Origin: DASUCS01 sp041166385 | GTDB lineage: Bacteria; Actinomycetota; Acidimicrobiia; Acidimicrobiales; JACDCH01 | Assembly: GCA_041166385.1 (NCBI GenBank) | Contig: JBEEFW010000119.1 | Span: 37,125-101,124 of the forward strand | Reading direction: 5' to 3' | DNA length: 64,000 nt | Shown: positions 40,473 through 49,331 of the stretch, one piece after another | Layout of the letters: every line of letters begins with the position of its first letter | Numbering within the stretch: the stretch's first letter is position 1 | Position numbers and translations under genes: made by a program | The notes under the pieces: model-generated | What the model saw: the letters and a program-made list of their open reading frames with translations, nothing else | What the model was told of the DNA's origin: nothing | Databases searched by the model: none

Positions 40473-43181
40473 CTACAGCGCCAGCCGATCCTCTTCGTCC
40501 AACATCTCGGCGCCGAGCCCACCTACGTCCGCAGCGATGCGTTTTCCCGCCTCTCGGAGCGCAGCGCGGCCCTCGAGGACCTCGCGTGTCCTCGCCGAAA
40601 TCGCCTCCCGGCGTGCTCGATCGCGCGGGATCGGGATCCGCAGCTCGAGGATTCTCGCGCCGAGAGTGTCGATGATGTCCTGTGTGAACTGCTTCGATCG
40701 GATCTGCTTCTTGACGATCGGAGCGTTGAGTGCTGCGAAGAAGAGCCACCTGTCGAGCCAGTCAGACTCGGCAACTCGGATCTTGTACAGGTGGCTCTGG
40801 TAGAGGATCCGCGTATCCGCCGGCATCACCATCGCGCACGTACCTATGAGGTAGGTACCGTCCCGCACGACGAGAATGTCGCCCGCCTGAACATCCAGTT
40901 TGGGTCCGAGTTCGGCGAACAGTTCTTCGCTCACCCCATGTTTGGGATCAGCCTTCAGCTCCCAGTTGGAGAGGTCGGAAGTGCGGATGAACGGGATCGG
41001 ACCCGTTCCGTAAGCCATCTTTCCGACCTCAATACCAGTTGAGAGGGCGATGACTTCTGATTCGACGAGGTCTCCGATGACACGGAGTTCGTGCGTGTCA
41101 CGGATCTCGTCGAGGGCTCGGGAGATCTCCGGGTCGTAGTACTTCGGGACGAGGATGCGGCTTCGCAGCTCAGATGCCTTCAGCGTGAACCCGAGGTGGT
41201 CACCCTCGCCGGTCTCTCCACGTCGGTAGTCGGAGTAACGCCCAGCGATCGTCGGAACGTCGTCCAGCACGACCATCGACCCGTCGGGCTGCTGGCGAAT
41301 GGTCGGGTTCCCGCGGGAGTCGTGCCCGCACCACTTGGCGTCCGCCATGAAGATCTCGGTGGTGTCGTCCGAGACGTACTTCCGAAGGACGACCGCAGCG
41401 ACCTTGGTGTGCGTGCCGCCCTTACCGCTCGTCTTGAACAGCGCCTCCGGCATAGTCACGACGGCCTCGATCGTCGCGTGGTCGGCGAGCCAGCTGAGAA
41501 CGTGTGCGTACGACGGATTGCCGAGGATGCTCTCCGGCAGCACGATCCCAAGTCGGCCGCCCGGCTTCAACAGCTGGAGACACCGCTCGAGGAACAGCAG
41601 CTGCGGCGGGGAGTCGGCCTGGAGTGTCGACGTCAGCTCCGGCTCGCCGCCCTTCACGCGCTTCCACTTGTGGGCGAGGTCGTACTGGCCGAGAACCTGG
41701 GCGCCCTTGATCCTGATCTTGCTGCCGAATGGCGGGTTCGTAAGCACGACGTCGAACGCACCGAGTTCGACCGCGTCTTGCGCGTGCCGGCTCCAGTCCT
41801 CAGGCCGGTACAGGGTGTTCTCACAGAACACACCGCCCCGCCCGTCCCCCATGATGGCCATGTAGGCCTTGGTGACCTTGGCGAGGAACGAGTCCTTGTC
41901 GAAGCCCCGGAATGCCTTGTTGGCGACGTCGCGCTTTCGCCGATCAAGCTGAACCTCGGACCAGCCCTTCTTGCGTCCCTCCTCCTCCAAGTGCTGCCAC
42001 ACGTGCTCGAGCGCCATGATCAGGAAGCCGCCGGAGCCGCATGCCGGATCGATGATGCGTTCGCCAGGCCGAGGGTCGAGCATCTCAACCAGAAGCCGCA
42101 CAACGTTGCGCGGCGTGAAGAACTGTCCCTCAGTGCCTCGGAGTGCCGGTCCAATGAAGACCTCAAAGGCATCTCCAACGGCGTCGCGATCGGCCTCGGT
42201 TACGCAGTAGGGCTGGAGTTCGCCGACGACGTAAACCAGATTGAGGGGGTCAAGGTTGATCTTGTCGTCCTTGGTGAAGACGTCGGTGTACTCCGCCTTC
42301 ACACGCTCGAAGAGCGCGACAACCCTCGCGTGCACTGACTTCGGGTCCTCATCAAAGCCGCTGCGGAACGAGACGATTTCGTCGAAGCCGGTGTTGACCT
42401 CGTCGAAGATCTTGCAGAACAGCAGATTGACGATCTCTGAGGCGAGAGCCTCGTCCCGAGTTATTCCGGTCACGTTGCCGGCGAGGTGATTCCGGAGGTC
42501 GCGGAACACCGCCTTCAAGTTCGATGGCTTCTTGAGGTCAACGCGGCGATGCAGGCCGACGTCTTCGATCCGCTGGCCTCGACGCGGAATCGTCGGAAGC
42601 GGTTCGTATGTCCGGGAACCATCCCGGTGAATGAGCTTCCGGATGTAGTGGTGGTCTTCGCCGTTAAACCACACGCCGATCTCGGCGGGACTCATGTCTA
42701 GGTAGAGCTTCAGCTGCGCGAGCCCATCCCGGCGGTTCTTCTTCTTGCACTCGACGACGAGGAAGAGGTCATCCTCGACGAGGTCGGTTGACCTGAAGAC
42801 AGCAATATCCACCGGAAAGCTTCGCTTCGAGTCCGAGGGGCGCTGCCGAACTCGGAACTGCGGCCGCGTCTGGATCTGGGCTACCTCGTAACCGAAGTCC
42901 TCGACGAGCCGCCGCGCCATCACTTGGACGGCGTCGACCTCCTCCGGGGTCGCTCGAACGGGTAGGCCGGAGATGAAGTCTTCGACGTAGCCGACGCGCA
43001 GTTCGATGTCGGCGTCATCTGTCAGGGCCGCATCGACCTCGTCACCGGGGGCGTCTAGCTCGTCCACGTCTTTGCCCCATGACTCGACAGTGAAAAACCT
43101 CGTCTCGGGCTTCCACGGTGTCGGCTGATCACCATCAAGACGCCGTGGACGGCCACGGTAGTACTGAGCAGAATCGGGCAC
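40473..43181 (-). CDS. Single-chain restriction enzyme: nuclease, N6-adenine methyltransferase, specificity domain
   Basis: A 902-residue protein combining three functions. Residues about 85-175 form a PD-(D/E)xK nuclease of the HsdR N-terminal type: VDIAVF with Asp125 and LVVECKKKN with Glu144-x-Lys146. Residues about 220-600 form an HsdM-type N6-adenine methyltransferase: GQFFTP (352-357), SAM motif DPACGSGG (378-385) and catalytic NPPF (482-485). Residues about 640-900 resemble an HsdS target-recognition half. There is no helicase domain, so the layout matches type IIG-like enzymes rather than a full type I system. GTG at 43181 with GGAGG (43189-43193) is preferred over the upstream ATG. 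It is the main cargo of island 2. Confidence 0.85.
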   Translation of the reverse strand: MPDSAQYYRGRPRRLDGDQPTPWKPETRFFTVESWGKDVDELDAPGDEVDAALTDDADIELRVGYVEDFISGLPVRATPEEVDAVQVMARRLVEDFGYEVAQIQTRPQFRVRQRPSDSKRSFPVDIAVFRSTDLVEDDLFLVVECKKKNRRDGLAQLKLYLDMSPAEIGVWFNGEDHHYIRKLIHRDGSRTYEPLPTIPRRGQRIEDVGLHRRVDLKKPSNLKAVFRDLRNHLAGNVTGITRDEALASEIVNLLFCKIFDEVNTGFDEIVSFRSGFDEDPKSVHARVVALFERVKAEYTDVFTKDDKINLDPLNLVYVVGELQPYCVTEADRDAVGDAFEVFIGPALRGTEGQFFTPRNVVRLLVEMLDPRPGERIIDPACGSGGFLIMALEHVWQHLEEEGRKKGWSEVQLDRRKRDVANKAFRGFDKDSFLAKVTKAYMAIMGDGRGGVFCENTLYRPEDWSRHAQDAVELGAFDVVLTNPPFGSKIRIKGAQVLGQYDLAHKWKRVKGGEPELTSTLQADSPPQLLFLERCLQLLKPGGRLGIVLPESILGNPSYAHVLSWLADHATIEAVVTMPEALFKTSGKGGTHTKVAAVVLRKYVSDDTTEIFMADAKWCGHDSRGNPTIRQQPDGSMVVLDDVPTIAGRYSDYRRGETGEGDHLGFTLKASELRSRILVPKYYDPEISRALDEIRDTHELRVIGDLVESEVIALSTGIEVGKMAYGTGPIPFIRTSDLSNWELKADPKHGVSEELFAELGPKLDVQAGDILVVRDGTYLIGTCAMVMPADTRILYQSHLYKIRVAESDWLDRWLFFAALNAPIVKKQIRSKQFTQDIIDTLGARILELRIPIPRDRARREAISARTREVLEGRAALREAGKRIAADVGGLGAEMLDEEDRLAL

Positions 43182-43317
43182 AGCGATGCCTCCAGCTCGA
43201 TGCATACGAGAGGAGGTCCTTCGCGGGGGCCACGACCGCTACTCAAAGAGTACGCGGGGGGTGTGACAGATTGTCCGGATCGGGATTCGCAGCGCGGGCT
43301 GCCGAAGGGAACCATCG

Positions 43318-43947
43318 ATGGCGAATGGCGACGCAGCGCCGGACCCGGGTGCCATCGATGTTGCCCACCTCGACGCAGACCTGCGAAAGAGCCGGCGACT
43401 GCTAAGGGCAGGGGGCGTCCCTGATCGCGTCCTCGCGGGAGTAAGGACCCGGGCGCAGCAGTCCGGGCGGCGAACTACGGGTCAGCACCGCTCGAACCGC
43501 GCGCGGCGGTGGCGGCTTCACACGGAGGACCCGCAGTACGGCACCGAGGCCGACTGCAAGGTCATCGAGCTGCGCCTGTTCGGGATGATGCTCGAGTTCG
43601 TCAACGCCCCGGACGTCGGCGACGAAGCGCGGGACCTGCTTGCTTCTTACCTAGGAAAGCAGCCTCAGGCGGGGACATACAGGGATGTCCTCACGCTCGA
43701 GCGCCTCGACTACGAGCATTTCGCCAACGAGCCCCCGCAGCACGGCACATCGGAGTTTCACATCGGGCACGACAACCCAACACTCCACCCGCGCCATGTT
43801 CCGGAGAACATCTCGTGGAGGACTCTCCGAAGCAATCTGATCCAAGGCAACATGACGCTTGTTGAGGCACGGACTCGTTTGGTGCAGCTCGTGGCGCGCT
43901 ACTTCGGACTCGGTGAGGTGACCATCCACCCAGACGAAATCATCTGA
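43318..43947 (+). CDS. Hypothetical protein, divergent partner of the restriction enzyme
   Basis: A 209-residue soluble protein with a basic Arg-rich segment (about 40-62) followed by helices. The C-terminal half has FHIGHDNPTLHPRHVPENI and then NLIQGNMTLVEARTRLVQL. The H-x-x-H and P-x-N-I spacing loosely resembles HNH-type endonucleases, but this is inference. ATG 43318 has AGGGA about eight bases upstream. It is divergent from the restriction enzyme across 136 bases and is the last gene before the right repeat, so it may be a second nuclease or an accessory of the system. Confidence 0.55.
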   Translation: MANGDAAPDPGAIDVAHLDADLRKSRRLLRAGGVPDRVLAGVRTRAQQSGRRTTGQHRSNRARRWRLHTEDPQYGTEADCKVIELRLFGMMLEFVNAPDVGDEARDLLASYLGKQPQAGTYRDVLTLERLDYEHFANEPPQHGTSEFHIGHDNPTLHPRHVPENISWRTLRSNLIQGNMTLVEARTRLVQLVARYFGLGEVTIHPDEII

Positions 43948-44073
43948 CGTCCGTGCCCACTGCGTGCCCACCACGCTGGACACGGACGGTCATGGTGCGG
44001 CCGTGACGGACAACGGCAACTACCGCTGAGCATGACTTCTACCGGCCGAGCGCAGGTGGCTTCCGCTTCCGAT

Positions 44074-44121
44074 CCTGCTTTGCAAGCAGGGGGTCGTGGG
44101 TTCGAGTCCCATCGTCTCCAC
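44074..44121 (+). repeat. attR of island 2 (tRNA-Ala 3' copy)
   Basis: Right copy of the 48-bp repeat identical to 37917-37964. It lacks the 5' half, so it is not a working tRNA gene. The following bases (TCG) do not complete CCA, unlike the left copy. Confidence 0.95.
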
Positions 44122-44131
44122 TCGATTGCGA

Positions 44132-44746
44132 TCACACGTCAACGGCCGACCACTGACGGCCCAACGAGATCGATCGCACCATGGTCAATGCCGCCTCGTA
44201 CCCGAACGTGACCCGAGTGATCACAGGTGCTGGTGCAACTACCGCCACCCGAAAGTCATCCTCGTAGTCATACGGGCAAGCGTTCTGTGATGCTGAGGCG
44301 ACGATGCGTCCCTCAGCGTCGAACGCCGTCAGTAGGTAGGGACTGTTCGCACCCCAGAAGCTGACCGCGACGGATTGCACGGGGGCGACGAACGTGAACT
44401 CGAGCGCCACGGTGTTGCAACGATGGGGGTCGCCGGGCGACAGAGTGGTGAGGAAGCCGGTGGGCGCTCGATAACTGCCCTTGTCGCGGTAGCCCGCCAC
44501 TGCCTCAGCGCAGTAGCTCCCCGTTGGCACCGCTCGAATGCCGGCGATGCCCGCACTCGCGCTCTGATTCAGCTCGCCCTGCACCACCGTGGCCGAGTCG
44601 AACGAGGTCACCCTTGTCGCCTCGGGCGTGTTCGCACCGGTCGGATGAGCCTGCGCGTCGCGTGCGCTCAACATCGCAGCGGCACAACCCGTTAGGAGCA
44701 CGATGACCGCGGCCGACCTGAAGGCAACCAGCACCCAGTTCCGCAC
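44132..44746 (-). CDS. Hypothetical lipoprotein
   Basis: A 204-residue exported protein with a lipobox (VLLTGC, Cys21) after a 20-residue signal peptide. The mature part is beta-rich with four Cys residues (including SYCAEAV, PHRCNTVALEF and QNACPYDYED), suggesting disulfide-stabilised folding outside the cell. FVAPVQSVAVSFWGANSPY resembles a jelly-roll-type strand pair. No family is assigned. It lies immediately outside island 2 (11 bases from the repeat) and is downstream of, and co-directional with, the subtilase gene. Confidence 0.6.
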   Translation of the reverse strand: MRNWVLVAFRSAAVIVLLTGCAAAMLSARDAQAHPTGANTPEATRVTSFDSATVVQGELNQSASAGIAGIRAVPTGSYCAEAVAGYRDKGSYRAPTGFLTTLSPGDPHRCNTVALEFTFVAPVQSVAVSFWGANSPYLLTAFDAEGRIVASASQNACPYDYEDDFRVAVVAPAPVITRVTFGYEAALTMVRSISLGRQWSAVDV

Positions 44747-44814
44747 GTTGATGATCTTCGACGTGATCCGCGGTAGATCCTCTCAGCTCGGGGTTCGAGT
44801 CCGACCGCGTGCGG

Positions 44815-47800
44815 TCACGCGGCGACCGAGTTGGCACTCCCCTTCTTCGGCTTCTTGCCGGGCAATGTGACGGCGTCGGCTTGCGCCGGACCGTTCTTGT
44901 CGTCGAATGAGATGAACAACCAGCCGAGCAGCTTGTCGGTCTTCGCCTTGCTGGTGGCTTCCAGCTCGGCGCTGGTCGACTCGCCGGGATCGAGCGAGAA
45001 CGGCTCACCCTGGGTCAGCGTCGGGTTCCACACTCGGACGTAGGGCTTGTTGCCGGACACGGCGTCGAAGACGCTGCCATCCTGGAGCGAGAACCCGGTG
45101 ACGTCGGTGATGCGGAACTTGGTGCGGCCGTGCTGGCTGAGCCCGAGATCGCTCGCTGCGGCCGGCAGGATGAGCGTGGAACCGTTCAGCGGTGCGAAGG
45201 CCAGCCAGATGTCGACGATGTCGAAGTTCTTGTCAAGGATGAACGAGGCGTAGTTCCCGTCGATCGTGTCCGCGAGTATGGAGCCAAGGTCGAAGCCGAA
45301 CACGTAGTAGTCCGGAGCCGCGCTGCCCTTCGTGTCGATGCCGAAGTCGAACTCCACGTCGCCGCTCGGATTCGACCACCGGTTCCAGCTGTTCACCGCG
45401 AACAGGATCGACCGGTCGTTCGGTGAAAGGAAGTCGAGCCTGGGATCGAGGAACTCGGCGGGCATCACGCTCACGCCGACGGCTCGGACGTCGGCCGCCT
45501 CGCCTGGCGTGTCGGCCGGGTCGGAGTGTGTCCACGCCGCGAGAAACACGTCGCTGCTGTGGACGCCGCGGTTCTTGACATCGACCGACCGGCTCGTTCC
45601 CGCGGCCGTCACCGCGGCAGATGGTTCGACGACCACGTCGGAGGTGGCCCGCGGGACGAACATGTACGCCAATCGCAGATTTTGCGACCCGGGCGAGGTT
45701 GCTTCGAACGTCACGGCGCCTTGTCGGCTGGTCAGCTCGAAGCTGCTGGGCGGCAGGCTCGCGGCGTCAGCCGCGGTCATCGAGATCGTGACCGCCGTGG
45801 TCGTCTGGCCCGGGAAGCCACCGGACGCGGCCGGCACGGTGAACACGCTGGGACTCACCGACAAGGAGTAGTCGCCCGTGTCCTCGGTTGGCGTGACAGT
45901 GGCGGAGAAGTTGACGGGGACGTCGCCGAAGTTGCTCACCACGACCTGCTTGGTCTCGGCGAACGCGCCGTTGATCTGCTCGTACCCGAAGCTCAGGCTC
46001 GCACCCTCGTTCTCGGTCATGGCGAGCACAGGCGAGTTGACGGCTCTCGACGCGTCGACTGCGCCGGTGCCGGCCAACCGTGGGTCCGGGTCGGTGATCA
46101 CGTCGGGATTGGCCGTGTTGATGATGGCGGCTCGCACCTGGGGCGGCGTCCAGTCGGGATTCTGCTCGACCACGAGCGCGGCCACGCCCGCCGTGTGCGG
46201 CGCGGCCATCGACGTGCCCGAGAGGTACGTCCCCTTGGTGCCGGTGCCCATCGCGGTCGAATTCACGCTGACCCCCGGTGCGGTGACGTCGGGCTTGGCC
46301 CCGCTGTCGCCCGAACGGGGTCCGCCGGACGTGAAGTCCGCGAGCACCTGATAGGCGGGATTCGCGACGTCGCCCGTGTCGGTGATCGTGGCGCTCGTGC
46401 CGTCGCGGCTGAGGAACTCGTCCCCATCCGAGCTCGGCACGCCGAGGAACGGGATGGTCACGCCGCCCTCGATGTCACCCTCGAAAGGCGGCAGCGAATC
46501 CGCGTTGTTGACCATCACCACCGTCACGGCTCCTGCGTTTTGACCGAACGTGGCGCGGTCAACGCGCGCGCACGTGCCGCGCTTGGTGACGACGATCTTC
46601 CCGGCGGCACCGGCATATTCGGACTCGTCGCAGCCAAGCGAGATGCCCCCGGCTCCGTCGGGTAGCACGAGGAGGTCTGCCGTGATGCCGCCGCCGGGGA
46701 TCGTTGCGTCGTTGGCGTTGATCGCCTGCACGTCGGCCGACGGGCCGCTGAGCGCGATGTTGGCGGTCGGTATCGAGGGCATGGCGTCGACGGCGGCGAC
46801 CGAGATGGCGTGGTCGGCAACCGCGGGTGATCCGGTGACGTAGGGGATGGCGGTCTCGTTGCCCGCCGAGGCGACGACGACGACGCCAGCTGCGGTCGCG
46901 TTCTCGACCGCCACCACGTCGGGGTTGTCCTGCGCGCCGAAGGCGCTGCCGAGCGACATGTTGATCACGTCCGCGCCGTCGACGATCGCCTGGTTGATCG
47001 CCTCCACGACGACGTTCGTCGAGCCGTCACATCCGAAGACGCGGTACGCGAGGAGCTTGGCTCCCGGCGCGACTCCCGGGCCGATCTGGAAGTTGCTCGA
47101 GTAGGTCGTGTTGTCGTACGGGCCGGCGTATGTGCTGCCGTCTTCGAGGACGCCGAGCCCGGCGGCGCTGCCGGCGACGTGGCTGCCGTGGCCGGCGCAA
47201 TCGAGCGGGTCCGGGTCGGGATGCGGGACGAGCGCGTCCCCGGTGCCGTCGGCGTCGTACGCGTCCCCGACGAAGTCCCATCCTTCGATGACCTTGTCGG
47301 TCGGGAACTTGTTCCCACGCTTCGTGGTGTTGTCGTTGGCGAAGGTGGCAGGGTTGCCATTTCCGCCGAAGTTGGCGTGGAAGTAGTCGATTCCGGTGTC
47401 GATGATGGCGATCGTCGTGCCCTCACCGGTGTTGCCGTAGGTCTGCCAGACGTCGTCGCCGTTGACGTACTGCACACCGTTGACATTTTCGTGCTTGTAG
47501 GTCTTCAGCGCGTGCACTCCGACCACGCCCGCCAAGGAGGCGATGGCGACCACTTTGCTGCGATTGATGCGCACCCGCATGCCGCTGTAGGCGTCCTGTA
47601 TCTGGGTGAGCACCTGACCGCCAGCGGCTTCGATGCCGGACTTGACCCGATCCTGGTTCGCCTTGACCTGCGCGCGTGCCGTGGACTGTTCGGCGGTGGA
47701 CAGCTCGCGGCCTTGCCGGCGAGCGGCCCCTCGCTTGCGGGCGACGGGGTCACCGGCCGTCTCGACCATGACGGTGAGGTCGCCGGTCGACATGAGCGCG

Positions 47801-47988
47801 GGCAGCAATTCGCGGTCGACACCGCTGAAGTTCACATGCCTGCCGTCGATCGAGTACGAAGCGCGGCCGTCACCATCAGGCGTCGCCTGACCTGGTACGG
47901 CGCCCGTCGAGGTCGCGAGGAGCGTGACGGCGACGGCCGTCGCGGCACACGCCGCGATCAGCTTTCGCCCGGATCGGCGATAACGCAT
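44815..47988 (-). CDS. Secreted subtilisin-like serine protease (S8) with PA domain
   Basis: A 1057-residue exported protease. The signal peptide (about 8-31) is followed by an I9-type propeptide (about 48-165) and the S8 catalytic domain with Asp197 (IAIIDTGID), His267 (CAGHGSHVAG) and Ser593 (GTSMAAPHTAG). A protease-associated domain is inserted around 420-540. A long beta-rich C-terminal region (about 650-1050) follows without an obvious anchor. It degrades extracellular proteins. The start at 47988 is set by a GGAGG site six bases upstream; an in-frame upstream start would precede the basic signal-peptide head needlessly. Confidence 0.93.
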   Translation of the reverse strand: MRYRRSGRKLIAACAATAVAVTLLATSTGAVPGQATPDGDGRASYSIDGRHVNFSGVDRELLPALMSTGDLTVMVETAGDPVARKRGAARRQGRELSTAEQSTARAQVKANQDRVKSGIEAAGGQVLTQIQDAYSGMRVRINRSKVVAIASLAGVVGVHALKTYKHENVNGVQYVNGDDVWQTYGNTGEGTTIAIIDTGIDYFHANFGGNGNPATFANDNTTKRGNKFPTDKVIEGWDFVGDAYDADGTGDALVPHPDPDPLDCAGHGSHVAGSAAGLGVLEDGSTYAGPYDNTTYSSNFQIGPGVAPGAKLLAYRVFGCDGSTNVVVEAINQAIVDGADVINMSLGSAFGAQDNPDVVAVENATAAGVVVVASAGNETAIPYVTGSPAVADHAISVAAVDAMPSIPTANIALSGPSADVQAINANDATIPGGGITADLLVLPDGAGGISLGCDESEYAGAAGKIVVTKRGTCARVDRATFGQNAGAVTVVMVNNADSLPPFEGDIEGGVTIPFLGVPSSDGDEFLSRDGTSATITDTGDVANPAYQVLADFTSGGPRSGDSGAKPDVTAPGVSVNSTAMGTGTKGTYLSGTSMAAPHTAGVAALVVEQNPDWTPPQVRAAIINTANPDVITDPDPRLAGTGAVDASRAVNSPVLAMTENEGASLSFGYEQINGAFAETKQVVVSNFGDVPVNFSATVTPTEDTGDYSLSVSPSVFTVPAASGGFPGQTTTAVTISMTAADAASLPPSSFELTSRQGAVTFEATSPGSQNLRLAYMFVPRATSDVVVEPSAAVTAAGTSRSVDVKNRGVHSSDVFLAAWTHSDPADTPGEAADVRAVGVSVMPAEFLDPRLDFLSPNDRSILFAVNSWNRWSNPSGDVEFDFGIDTKGSAAPDYYVFGFDLGSILADTIDGNYASFILDKNFDIVDIWLAFAPLNGSTLILPAAASDLGLSQHGRTKFRITDVTGFSLQDGSVFDAVSGNKPYVRVWNPTLTQGEPFSLDPGESTSAELEATSKAKTDKLLGWLFISFDDKNGPAQADAVTLPGKKPKKGSANSVAA

Positions 47989-48062
47989 GAAGTCCTCCAA
48001 AACCCACCGTCGGAGAGATGGCACCGAACGGTACGCCCATCGGAGGGCCCCTGTCGCCGATC

Positions 48063-49241
48063 TCAGACGACGGGCTCGGACTGGACCTCGAAGTAGTCCT
48101 GATACGCGCTCGCGCGTTCTCGCAGTGCGTCGGGGTCGAGGCCGGTGTCGGCGAACCGGTACCGGGTACCGCCGCCGCCGCCGTCTCCAGGGTGCTGCTC
48201 GAGAAACCGTCGCATTGTCTTCTCCGTGGCGTCGTCGAGGTCGCGTCCGAGTGCCAGGTAGATCTCCCGAACCGTCGCGATCGGGTCGGCGACGAACGCG
48301 GAGAACTGCACGTCGATGATTCGCTCCGCGGGGAAGACGTCCCGGTTCCGAGCGTCGATGCCGCGGTCGAGCCCGAGGAAGATGTCGTCCGCGTAGTCCA
48401 TCGCGATCTCGACGATGTCGGGCTTGTCACTCGCCATGCGGCGCAGGTGTGCAGCCAACGCGCTGGTCGACGCGATGACCTTGAGCGGATCGCGATGGGT
48501 CTGCACGATGAGAGCGTCCGGGTACTCGCCGGCGAGCTCGTCGAGGTGCCATAGGTGGGCGGGAGACTTGAGGAGCCACTGCCGCGCCGGGTGCCGGGAT
48601 TGCAGGTGCTGCAAGAACAATCGATGCCACCGGTACGCGGGGCGCAGGTCGGCGTCGTGGAGCAACCAGTGGTTGTAGGTCCGCTGCCGGAACTGGATCG
48701 GAAAGATCATGCTGCGGAAGTCGCCCGCGGTGATGCGCACGCACTCCTGCGCCAGCGTCGCACCCATTGGATGGAAGTTTCTGAACCCGGGGATGAGCAA
48801 GTCGGCCATTGCGAGGGTCTCGTCGACTTCACTGATGCGGGGATCGGTTTCGTACGTCGCCGTCTCCGGCGGTGGTAGCGGCCGATCGACCTCCCACGTG
48901 AGCGGAGCGCGCAGCGTCGGATCGAGCGCGAGCAGGTCGTACAGGATGGTCGTGCCGGTTCGCGGCTGCCCCACGATCACGATTGGATGGTCGATACCGA
49001 CGTCTGCGACCTCGGGATGCTCGCGCCGCCAGGCGATGACTCCGAGCCGGGTGGCGAGGTTGCCGACGAGATCTCCGGCGGCGATCTCGACGCCGACCTC
49101 GTTCAAGTTCGACTCGGAGGGAAAGCCTTCGACAAGGATGTCGAGGCCTTCCTGCCATGTGGGTTCGCCGAAGTCATCCGCGCCGGCCCGAGTGATGGCC
49201 TCGCTGACGAGACGGTCGCGATTGAATCGGTCGTTGCTCAT
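48063..49241 (-). CDS. Sulfotransferase family protein
   Basis: A 392-residue cytoplasmic enzyme using PAPS as sulfate donor. The 5'-phosphosulfate loop is IVGQPRTGTTILYDLLA (about 90), and the 3'-phosphate-binding region is IVQTHRDPLKVIAS (about 250). WLLKSPAHLWHLDEL is typical of the bacterial group related to Stf0/sulfotransferase type 3. The acceptor is unknown; a lipid or surface glycan is possible. It is divergent from the oxidoreductase gene at 49332 over 90 bases. Confidence 0.88.
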   Translation of the reverse strand: MSNDRFNRDRLVSEAITRAGADDFGEPTWQEGLDILVEGFPSESNLNEVGVEIAAGDLVGNLATRLGVIAWRREHPEVADVGIDHPIVIVGQPRTGTTILYDLLALDPTLRAPLTWEVDRPLPPPETATYETDPRISEVDETLAMADLLIPGFRNFHPMGATLAQECVRITAGDFRSMIFPIQFRQRTYNHWLLHDADLRPAYRWHRLFLQHLQSRHPARQWLLKSPAHLWHLDELAGEYPDALIVQTHRDPLKVIASTSALAAHLRRMASDKPDIVEIAMDYADDIFLGLDRGIDARNRDVFPAERIIDVQFSAFVADPIATVREIYLALGRDLDDATEKTMRRFLEQHPGDGGGGGTRYRFADTGLDPDALRERASAYQDYFEVQSEPVV

Positions 49242-49331
49242 GGACGCTCCCGATCGACGCGCTCCAGCCAGTCAGCCGCGGCACCGACGGACGGAACCTA
49301 ACCTCCCGTCCCGGAAGGAGTCCGACGTCAG

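Larger units (their letters stand above)
37917..44121. mobile_element. Genomic island 2, integrated in tRNA-Ala
   Basis: An approximately 6.2-kb insert between perfect 48-bp direct repeats of the tRNA-Ala 3' part (37917-37964 and 44074-44121). Inside are an intact tyrosine integrase reading toward the tRNA, an excisionase-like protein, a predicted DNA-binding protein, a single-chain restriction-modification enzyme and a divergent companion gene. With integrase and excisionase both intact, it may still be mobile. Confidence 0.93.

Noticed and set aside
43949..43987. GTCCGTG/CACGGAC inverted repeat after the 209-residue gene
   Set aside because: The loop is about 25 bases and no T-run follows, so it does not support a terminator call.
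44074..44121. A second tRNA-Ala-like sequence
   Set aside because: Only the 3' part is present; it is the right attachment repeat of island 2.
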